Shown here piece after piece: positions 1-5,175 of a DNA stretch of 6,766 nt; the first letter of the stretch is position 1, and each line of letters opens with the position of its first letter. A model generated the notes under the pieces. That model ran no database searches. It had not been told where the DNA came from and was given only the letters and a program-made list of their open reading frames with translations. The position numbers were made by a program, and so were the translations under genes. This DNA is from Marinagarivorans sp. UBA5870 (lineage in GTDB: Bacteria > Pseudomonadota > Gammaproteobacteria > Pseudomonadales > Cellvibrionaceae). Location: the NCBI GenBank assembly GCA_002432555.1, contig DJFO01000259.1, positions 2,994-9,759 of the forward strand. Reading direction: 5' to 3'.

Positions 1-794
1 TGCGGTACCCGGTGGTCGGTTGTTATGGGGATATAACCGGAGTAGTAGACGCGCTTGAGTTTTTGTTTCTGATAGAGATTGTCCGCGAGCTGCAGTATTT
101 GATGATCGCTCTCTGGCGTTGCCCCAACGATCAGCTGCGTGCTTTGTCCAGCCGGCAAAAACAGTGGGTCTTTGCGGCGTTTGCGCTCTTGATAATTCTC
201 CTTTTCTCCACGCAGGTAATTCATCGGGTTGATAATGTCCGGATAATTCTTTTCCGGCGCCACCTTTTGCAGGCTCTGCTCAGAGGGAATTTCGATATTC
301 ACGCTCAGCCGGTCGGCATAGAGGCCGGCCTCGTGCAATAACTCCGGGCTGGCTCCGGGAATCGCCTTCAGGTGGATATAGCCGTTGAAATTATGCGTCT
401 GGCGCAGAGTGCGCGCCACCCGCACCAGCCGCTCCATGGTGTAATCCGCGCTTTTGAAAATGCCGGATGAGAGAAACAGTCCCTCGATATAATTGCGCCT
501 ATAGAAGTTGATGGTGAGATCCACCACTTCCTCCACCGTAAACGCCGCCCGACGCACGTCGTTGCTGCGCCGGCTGACGCAATAGGCGCAGTCGAAAATG
601 CAGTGATTGGTGAACAGGACCTTCAGCAGCGAAACGCAGCGGCCGTCTTCCGTGTAGCTGTGGCATATGCCCACGCCTTCCGCATTACCCAGTCCCTTAT
701 TGACATTGGCTCGCTTGCTGCCGCTGGAAGAGCAAGAGGCGTCGTATTTGGCCGCGTCGGCAAGGATGGAAAGCTTTTGGAGAATCTTTGTCAT
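1..794 (-). CDS. Putative DNA modification/repair radical SAM protein (UDG-linked family), C-terminus cut by window edge
   Basis: Reading the minus strand from ATG at 794 gives 264 open codons to the left edge without a stop. The protein starts MTKILQKLSILADAAKYDAS, followed by a CSSSGS stretch, then GICHSYTEDGRCVSLLKVL. Residues 65-72 are CIFDCAYC, the CX3CX2C motif that binds the radical SAM 4Fe-4S cluster. Further blocks (FYRRNYIEGLFLSSGI, TMERLVRVARTLR, GYIHLKAIPGASPELL, PAGQSTQLIVGA, RVYYSGYIPI) match what I know of the TIGR03916 family, 'putative DNA modification/repair radical SAM protein', distantly related to spore photoproduct lyase. Family members are roughly 400 residues, so about a third is missing. 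They are typically encoded beside a uracil-DNA glycosylase-like protein, which would lie left of this window. The reaction is not established. The start is supported by family N-termini and by the LexA box just upstream; no strong ribosome binding site is visible. Cytosolic; family assignment is firm, the repair role is inferred. Confidence 0.92.
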   Translation of the reverse strand, partial: MTKILQKLSILADAAKYDASCSSSGSKRANVNKGLGNAEGVGICHSYTEDGRCVSLLKVLFTNHCIFDCAYCVSRRSNDVRRAAFTVEEVVDLTINFYRRNYIEGLFLSSGIFKSADYTMERLVRVARTLRQTHNFNGYIHLKAIPGASPELLHEAGLYADRLSVNIEIPSEQSLQKVAPEKNYPDIINPMNYLRGEKENYQERKRRKDPLFLPAGQSTQLIVGATPESDHQILQLADNLYQKQKLKRVYYSGYIPITTDHRVP

Positions 795-806
795 ATCTTT
801 GGTGCT

Positions 807-826
807 GGCTGTTTTTATATACAGTA
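807..826 (-). promoter_or_regulatory. LexA (SOS) box upstream of the radical SAM gene
   Basis: Read on the minus strand, 809-824 is CTGTATATAAAAACAG, flanked by TA on its 5' side. It fits the gammaproteobacterial LexA operator CTG-N10-CAG, with an AT-rich core and the favoured CTGT...ACAG arms. It ends 12 bp before the ATG at 794, a normal place for an operator that blocks transcription. The gene is therefore probably repressed by LexA and induced by DNA damage. Confidence 0.82.
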
Positions 827-848
827 TCAAGATACGGCAGGAAGTCAA
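821..848 (-). promoter_or_regulatory. Candidate sigma-70 promoter for the radical SAM gene
   Basis: On the minus strand a TTGACT hexamer (843-848) is followed after 16 bp by TACTGT (821-826), which forms the outer edge of the LexA box. A -10 element inside a LexA operator is the usual arrangement at SOS promoters. An alternative -35, TTGATA at 825-830, has no convincing -10 at the right distance. The leader would be only about 20 nt. Confidence 0.45.
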
Positions 849-908
849 ATTTGGATTTACGACGGTTGGCAAAGACAAGGCGATAACGCTGCCGCGGGCC
901 GTCTCAGG

Positions 909-951
909 TCCTCTCCCCCCTTTCCCCGCGAGCGGGAGAGGAGGGAGAGGA
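909..951. repeat. 43-bp imperfect palindrome (REP-like hairpin)
   Basis: TCCTCTCCC at 909-917 pairs perfectly with GGGAGAGGA at 943-951. Inside, TCCC (923-926) pairs with GGGA (934-937) around a GC-rich apex. The C-run arm and G-run arm look like the dispersed extragenic palindromes common in proteobacterial genomes. It lies in the gap between the GH9 enzyme and the radical SAM gene, past the terminator-like hairpin. Only one copy is in the window, so its repeated nature is an inference. Confidence 0.55.
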
Positions 952-981
952 CAGAAAGCGCTACTCAGATATGGGTAGCGC
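951..981 (-). terminator. Candidate Rho-independent terminator after the GH9 gene
   Basis: GCGCTAC (958-964) and GTAGCGC (975-981) form a 7-bp stem with a 10-nt loop. Read on the minus strand the stem is followed by TTTCTGT, a short imperfect T tract. It starts 28 nt past the TGA of the GH9 gene. The stem is short and the T tract weak; the palindrome at 909-951 right behind it may help. Confidence 0.4.
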
Positions 982-1008
982 CGCTAACTCCTATGGATCG
1001 CGCTTGCG

Positions 1009-4000
1009 TCACCGGGTATTCCCAAACCCAATCGATCCCGAGCAATGCAGCCACTCGCTCATGGCACCGCCGCCACAGCGGAAATTGCTCCACACGCCGG
1101 TATTATCGCTTTGGGCTTCGGCCTGACGGGTTTGCCCATTGACGACTATATAATCTACCTGCACATCGCGGCCGGTGGCGTCGTTGGTAAAGGCGACCCG
1201 CAGGGTGCCGTTTAACTCCGTCGTAGCGCTATAAGTGGCCATTGTGGTGGTGGGCGTCCAGGTTTGCACAGTGGTGCCCGCCACTTGCAGGCTGACCGAC
1301 TCGGTTCCCGCCGTGCCGCGCATGCGCACTTGGATCGTATTCAGCGCCGCCCCGCCCGATGACGAGCTGCTGCTCGACGAACTCGAAGTTGAGCTGGAGG
1401 AACTGGTCGACGAGGAACTGGAAGAACTGGAAGAACTGGAAGAACTGGAAGAGCTGCTCGAAGACGAACTGCTCGAAGTGCTCACACCACCGCAGCCCAC
1501 AATACCCCCACAGGGATCCGCAGCTCCCTCAACCAAATACATGTTGTCCATATATACATCGTTCAGATTGCCCCCGACATTCATGACCAACCGCGCATTC
1601 GTGAGAGACGTATGCATGGGGAAGGTGTGGACAAACCGCTTCATCTGCGTGGTGAGCGCCTGGCCGGTGCCGATCTGGGAGAAATCTTCCCAGGGCGACA
1701 CCGCACGCTCAACTTTAATTTCCGCGGTGCGCCCGGCGGGCGCGCGCGCATCAAAAGCCAAGGTATAAGTTTTACCGCTGGTTAAACCTATGCCCGACTG
1801 TCTCGGTTGTATATCCCAGGGGTTGCTGCCGCCGTTGGTGATATTCACAAAAAATTGCCCGTCCACCACGCTGCAAGTCGCCGACCCGGCGTTGACCGTG
1901 CACTGCCATCCGCTGGTGCCGCCGGCGAAATTGCCGTTGGTAATAAGGTTCTTTGGGCTCTGTAGAGTGGTGGTCACGGCATTGGCGGTGACATGACTCG
2001 AAGTGCCAACGCTGTTGAAGGCCTCGACCCAAAAATAGTAGCGGGTGCCGGCGGCAAGGCCGGTGGCGGTAAATCCCGTGGTATCCGCGGGCAGGGTAGT
2101 CAGAGCAGTGGCGGGCTTGGTGCTCGTAGTTGAACGATAAATGCTAAAACCCTGCTCTGCGCGCGTGCCACTGGAATTATCCGTCCAGCCCAAATGTATG
2201 CTCGAGGCGTTAGTTGCCTGCGCGCTCAGATTACTCGGCGCAAGTGGTGGACTCAGTGAGCCACCGCCGGCTCCCAGTGGGTCGAGCGCCAAAATGGCCG
2301 GCGCCACTTCGGTCGTGAAATAGGCCACGGGCACCAGGGCCGCGTTTGCATCTATGGAGATTTCGCGGGACGCCCAGCCGGTTCCCGTGCGCGCAAACAT
2401 TTTTAAACCGGGTAGGGAATTGAATGCCGGCATGGCGGAATCGTCGGCATTGGTCCAATTGTTGGGGCCGAGCACGAGTTTTCCCGGCCATGTGTTGGCG
2501 CTGTCGGCCGAATCGTGCGTGCGTTCAACGGCATTTTCAAATTTGGCCGTATAACCGTTTGCCGTGTACATCGTCAGATTCATGGCGTTGATGCCGGAAA
2601 TATGGTCCAGCACCTGGATGGCGCCACGCGCATAAGCCGCGGCAGCCGCGTTTGCGCCGGCGGCTTTTTCAATTTCCGCCGCCGCCATCAAAATGCGCGC
2701 GTCGTTTAAAGCCATCCGGTGCGATCCCCAGCGAACATTATTATCCGCGCTGTCCTGATCACCGCTGTCCCAATGATTGGAGGAGGGGTCCCAGGTTACG
2801 CCTGGGTACCCCAGCGCCTGATTGGAGCGGATTTCATTCGCCTTGGCGATAATATTGTTTTTCAAACTGCTCAGATTCAGGCTGTGCAGGGACTGGTTAC
2901 TCAGCAGGGAAAGGTTGGCCTCCATCACCACGGCTCCCCACCAAAAAGACGAAGCCTCGTTAAAGCGCGGGTGGCCGATGATCTGCGCCGACAGTGCGGC
3001 GGCGTCCGCGCCTATTCCCAATTTTAGGGCGGCGAGATAATTTTCGACGAGAGCCGCGTACTCGTCGTCCTGAGTGTTGTTGATGTCGGTAACGCAGTTA
3101 TCTCGGAAGGACTTCGGGTGGCGAAAAATACTGTAATTATCGTTGTCCGGGTACATGCCGCCCTCGCCGCCAAAAGCTTCCGCCTGATTGCACACCAGGG
3201 ATTCACTGCGCGCATTGTTCAGGGCGGTTTTGGCTCGCTGGTAAACCGCGCTTGCGGTGCTGGTTGTGCCGTAAACCTGATGCAGTCGCGCCATGCCTGC
3301 CAGCGCCCGCGCAGTGGCGAAAGTCGCTTTAGTCTCTGGTTCCGCCACGCAGGTACCGCTGGTGTGCGGCGCGCAGGCCGCCCAAGTGGAATTGACCACT
3401 GTGTGGAATTTGGGAATTGCCAGTTTTCCCCCGTGCGCCAGCACGTGATTGAATTGTTCCGTCAATACCGTCAGCTGCTGATAAACCGTGCGAGCGCCGG
3501 TAAAGCGGGTGCTGTAGTAGGTGTTGATGGCCGGATAAGTTTCCAGCACGTTGATTAGTGCCCAAGCGGCCTCCGCCGTATTGACGGGGTAGGCGCCGTT
3601 GTCACCGGCATCCCGCACGTAATTAAAACTTATAGCGAGGCCGGTCTGCCAATTGTTCTTGGTATTGCGAAAAGTGGCTGAGGTTTCGTGGTCTCTGAAG
3701 TAATCAAAAAACTCGTATTTTATATTCCCGTAAGGATCGCTGCCGATATCGAACGGGGCCGACTGATCCGTGCCCACCACTAAACGCAGGTTGGTGCCTT
3801 CCTCAACGCAGGCGGAAAAATCGATTTGATAGAAGCTGTCGCCGGAGCTTCGATCGTTGGCGACGTAAGTATCTTCGACACCGCTGCAGGCCGTTCCGGC
3901 AACCGACCAGCTGATAGGGCCGGTATTGCTGCCCAAGTAGAGAGCCAGTTTGTTTGCCTGCGGCAAGTAACCGGCGTAATTGAGGCGAAATTTACTGCTC

Positions 4001-4092
4001 ATTTGGCTGCCGTTGTCCACCGCCTGGGCGTCGGCAAACGGAAGTGATAAAACGCAGCTGATGAGGATTAGATCAATCGGACGAGTTGACAC
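1009..4092 (-). CDS. Secreted modular glycoside hydrolase family 9 enzyme (probable endoglucanase) with FnIII, CBM4/9-like and CBM60-like modules
   Basis: This 1027-residue protein probably cleaves beta-1,4-glucan outside the cell. Residues 1-24 look like a signal peptide (hydrophobic ILISCVLSLPFA, cleavage near ADAQA). Residues 34-115 resemble the CelD_N Ig-like domain preceding many GH9 catalytic domains. The GH9 domain spans about 125-600: DAGDNGAY at 161-168 carries the paired Asp residues (D161, D164; base and water-binding), and REISIDANAALV at 576-587 carries the expected acid, E577. An FnIII domain covers 617-709 and a CBM4/9-like domain 714-856 (NLITNGNF...GTSGWQC). A 42-residue Ser/Thr linker (871-912) leads to a CBM60-like module at 917-1022 (FTNDATGRDVQVDYIVVNG, EWLHCSGSIGFG), a family of calcium-dependent xylan/galactan/cellulose binders. 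The start is GTG with AGGAGGT five bases upstream. The usual GH9 PHHR signature is not evident, so substrate may differ from plain cellulose. Signal peptide strength is moderate. Confidence 0.88.
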   Translation of the reverse strand: MSTRPIDLILISCVLSLPFADAQAVDNGSQMSSKFRLNYAGYLPQANKLALYLGSNTGPISWSVAGTACSGVEDTYVANDRSSGDSFYQIDFSACVEEGTNLRLVVGTDQSAPFDIGSDPYGNIKYEFFDYFRDHETSATFRNTKNNWQTGLAISFNYVRDAGDNGAYPVNTAEAAWALINVLETYPAINTYYSTRFTGARTVYQQLTVLTEQFNHVLAHGGKLAIPKFHTVVNSTWAACAPHTSGTCVAEPETKATFATARALAGMARLHQVYGTTSTASAVYQRAKTALNNARSESLVCNQAEAFGGEGGMYPDNDNYSIFRHPKSFRDNCVTDINNTQDDEYAALVENYLAALKLGIGADAAALSAQIIGHPRFNEASSFWWGAVVMEANLSLLSNQSLHSLNLSSLKNNIIAKANEIRSNQALGYPGVTWDPSSNHWDSGDQDSADNNVRWGSHRMALNDARILMAAAEIEKAAGANAAAAAYARGAIQVLDHISGINAMNLTMYTANGYTAKFENAVERTHDSADSANTWPGKLVLGPNNWTNADDSAMPAFNSLPGLKMFARTGTGWASREISIDANAALVPVAYFTTEVAPAILALDPLGAGGGSLSPPLAPSNLSAQATNASSIHLGWTDNSSGTRAEQGFSIYRSTTSTKPATALTTLPADTTGFTATGLAAGTRYYFWVEAFNSVGTSSHVTANAVTTTLQSPKNLITNGNFAGGTSGWQCTVNAGSATCSVVDGQFFVNITNGGSNPWDIQPRQSGIGLTSGKTYTLAFDARAPAGRTAEIKVERAVSPWEDFSQIGTGQALTTQMKRFVHTFPMHTSLTNARLVMNVGGNLNDVYMDNMYLVEGAADPCGGIVGCGGVSTSSSSSSSSSSSSSSSSSSSSSSSTSSSSSTSSSSSSSSSSGGAALNTIQVRMRGTAGTESVSLQVAGTTVQTWTPTTTMATYSATTELNGTLRVAFTNDATGRDVQVDYIVVNGQTRQAEAQSDNTGVWSNFRCGGGAMSEWLHCSGSIGFGNTR
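1357..1482 (-). repeat. Poly-serine linker coding tract with 9-bp tandem repeats
   Basis: This tract encodes residues 871-912 of the GH9 enzyme, all Ser except three Thr. The core, 1412-1456, is five copies of a 9-bp unit (GAAGAACTG on the plus strand, with single-base variants in the first and last). On the coding strand this alternates AGT, TCT and TCC serine codons. Flanking serine codons are more mixed (TCG, AGC), so the central array looks recently expanded. Poly-Ser linkers joining catalytic and binding modules are typical of Cellvibrio and Saccharophagus secreted enzymes. Confidence 0.9.
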
Positions 4093-4097
4093 AATGT

Positions 4098-4104
4098 ACC
4101 TCCT
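4098..4104 (-). promoter_or_regulatory. Strong Shine-Dalgarno that fixes the GTG start of the GH9 enzyme
   Basis: The minus strand reads AGGAGGT, then ACATT, then GTG. This near-full complement to the 16S rRNA tail with 5-nt spacing selects the GTG at 4092 over any other start, and places the hydrophobic signal-peptide core near residues 8-20. Confidence 0.85.
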
Positions 4105-4152
4105 AGGTCACCCATATAGTTAGTGGAATGCGGGTTGGGATGGAGCTCTTGA

Positions 4153-4158
4153 AGTATA
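4153..4158 (-). promoter_or_regulatory. Weak candidate -10 element for the GH9 gene
   Basis: TATACT on the minus strand lies about 60 bp before the GTG start, with AT-rich sequence (TAAATAAAA) just upstream but no recognisable -35. A competing candidate is TACAAT at 4196-4201, with TTGTGA at 4217-4222 and a short 15-bp spacer. If neither is real, the promoter lies further upstream or needs an activator. Confidence 0.25.
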
Positions 4159-4223
4159 GACGCCAGTTTTATTTAGGAATGAAGACGCCGCGCGGATTGT
4201 AACACTGCGGCGTGCGTCACAAA

Positions 4224-4254
4224 ACGACAGCCGTGGGACGGTCGTTAGTTTTTT
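4224..4254 (+). terminator. Terminator-like hairpin with T tract, no recognised gene before it
   Basis: ACGAC (4224-4228) pairs with GTCGT (4241-4245), with CGT/ACG pairing inside around a GGG loop. The plus strand continues TTAG and then six T (4249-4254). It has the form of an intrinsic terminator, though the stem is interrupted. No plus-strand gene precedes it, so it would end an antisense transcript from the GH9 leader. On the minus strand the same hairpin is followed by TTTG and would sit in the GH9 leader if its promoter is further upstream. Confidence 0.3.
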
Positions 4255-4327
4255 GTTGGGGTCTTCACTGGTTCGTCGCCCCCTGCCTGCGGCGAGTGGC
4301 TCGCTGCATGCAAAGAGAGCACAAATC

Positions 4328-4339
4328 ACCAGGCCTGGT
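4328..4339. repeat. 12-bp perfect palindrome
   Basis: ACCAGGCCTGGT is perfectly self-complementary with no spacer. It lies about 235 bp upstream of the GH9 start in non-coding DNA. It could be an operator half or simply chance; no second copy was seen in the window. Confidence 0.35.
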
Positions 4340-4444
4340 TGCAGTCGAGATCTGGTACTGACGGGCCGGTATTTTTAGGGTAATGCAATAATTAAAATTT
4401 TTACGCTGAGTTACAATTTGATAACAGGCAAAGGCGTGAGTTTG

Positions 4445-4504
4445 TTCTTCGGGAGGACAGGAAAGTCCCGGATTCCATTATTGCCAGGATGCGGCAGGGG
4501 GAAA
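4445..4504 (+). ncRNA. Stretch resembling the 5' core of bacterial RNase P RNA (partial or degenerate)
   Basis: Compared from memory with Escherichia coli rnpB, the order of short matches is the same: CTTCGGG, then AGGAAAGTCC followed by CGG and TCCAT, then TGCCAGG, CG, and a G run ending GGGGGAAA. In RNase P RNA the GGAAAGUCC element is the conserved helix P4 / CR-I region. The gap between the second and third matches is 13 nt here against about 18 in E. coli. The partner 3' element (ACAGAA followed by GGCUUA) was not found downstream; CAGAACACTGACGGCTC at 4623-4639 is only vaguely similar. It is therefore at most a fragment or decayed copy, and chance similarity is possible. Confidence 0.25.
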
Positions 4505-4825
4505 TGAACAATTTAATTTTAATGGTTATGGAATTTCTGATCGGTAGGCTCGCCTAAAAATAGCACTAGCGAAAAGTAGGACTTTCTCGATACGTACGCG
4601 CAGAAGATTCTGCATCAAAAGCTCAGAACACTGACGGCTCGATTTCTGGGATCGCCGGTCCATGAACACCTGGCACCCATCGACTAGCGGTAAACCTGAA
4701 AGACAACCAGAGCGCAGCACGTCGAATCCGCAAGTAAGCGTTAAGTCAGCTATCGCCGCAATCTAGAGGGCTAACGCGCTTAGACTTTCTTCCCTAGAAA
4801 TCCTCAGGGTGCTCTGATTTCAGCA

Positions 4826-5133
4826 ATGGGAACTTATACGAATGCCTCCGGAACCTACGCGCTGATAGATTTGAATAACCGGCTGTGCTTGGATGTAGCT
4901 TAGGCGACAACCAACGCCCGACGGATTTACAGCGGTGGTGGTGCAATGGGGATCCAGCTCAGCAATGGCAGTTGACTTGTTCAAGTTCGTCAACAGATGG
5001 GCTGCTTATTCTTCGGCGCAATAAGGAGTCTTTTCACCAGGCAAATTCACTCGCGTCATCTATGGCGAAGGAGTGTTATCTGGCCCGCAAATTTATGCTT
5101 GAACTATGCTTACCTGGAGATGATGCGCCTTAG
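4826..5133 (+). pseudogene. Frameshifted remnant of a ricin-type beta-trefoil (CBM13-like) lectin domain
   Basis: From ATG at 4826 one frame reads MGTYTNASGTYALIDLNNR and then LCLDVA before a TAG at 4901-4903. The neighbouring frame continues LGDNQRPTDLQRWWCNGD and then PAQQWQLT (about 4900-4977). Together these give the hallmark order of a ricin B repeat: GTY..., CLDV, then W.CNG....QQWQLT. So one domain is split by a shift of one base near 4892-4903. A third frame then reads FKFVNRWAAYSS (4980 on), which resembles the start of the next trefoil repeat, suggesting a second shift. The second frame stops at 5131-5133 after sequence with no recognisable domain. Such domains normally bind sugars as add-on modules of secreted hydrolases; no catalytic domain is visible upstream, so this is a stranded fragment. 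A sequencing error could explain one shift but hardly the missing remainder. Confidence 0.65.
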
Positions 5134-5175
5134 CAGTATCGCTCCCTTCAAAGAAGCAAAGGTTAATCAGCATTG

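Larger units (their letters stand above)
4105..4825. other. Long non-coding spacer without an intact gene
   Basis: No reading frame here has a convincing combination of start, ribosome binding site and protein-like composition. The left part (to about 4340) is GC-rich and contains the hairpins and palindrome listed separately. Positions 4368-4435 are AT-rich, with runs such as AATTAAAATTTTTA and TTACAATTTGATAAC that could hold a plus-strand promoter (TACAAT at 4412-4417) but lack a clear -35. The stretch 4445-4504 resembles RNase P RNA (separate entry). Positions 4560-4825 show stop codons in all frames and no recognisable domain. Next to the broken lectin remnant on its right, the region looks like decayed former coding DNA. 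Confidence 0.6.

Noticed and set aside
603..1142. Plus-strand open frame of 179 codons
   Set aside because: It runs antisense across the radical SAM N-terminus, the LexA box, two hairpins and the 3' end of the GH9 gene, and has no recognisable domain.
1235..1768. Plus-strand open frame rich in Leu-Glu-Glu repeats, looking like an acidic coiled coil
   Set aside because: It is the exact antisense of the poly-Ser linker and flanking CBM modules of the GH9 gene; the repeat arises from the 9-bp serine-codon array. The minus-strand frame has clear domains and a ribosome binding site.
3118..3558. Plus-strand open frame of 146 codons inside the GH9 gene
   Set aside because: It is a shadow of the catalytic-domain coding strand, with arginine- and glycine-rich composition and no family resemblance.
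4196..4222. CRP-like site from TGTGA and TTACA arms on the minus strand
   Set aside because: The arms are separated by about 15 bp rather than the 6 bp required, so they cannot form a CRP operator.
4420..4500. Cyclic di-GMP (GEMM) riboswitch, suggested by ACAGGCAAAGGC
   Set aside because: The second conserved block (GGGACGCAAAGCC with its receptor) and the expected paired stems are absent; the RNase P comparison fits better, though itself weakly.
4526..4720. Minus-strand open frame of 64 codons in the spacer
   Set aside because: No ribosome binding site, no recognised domain, and it lies in a stretch dense with stop codons in the other frames; it is best explained as chance.
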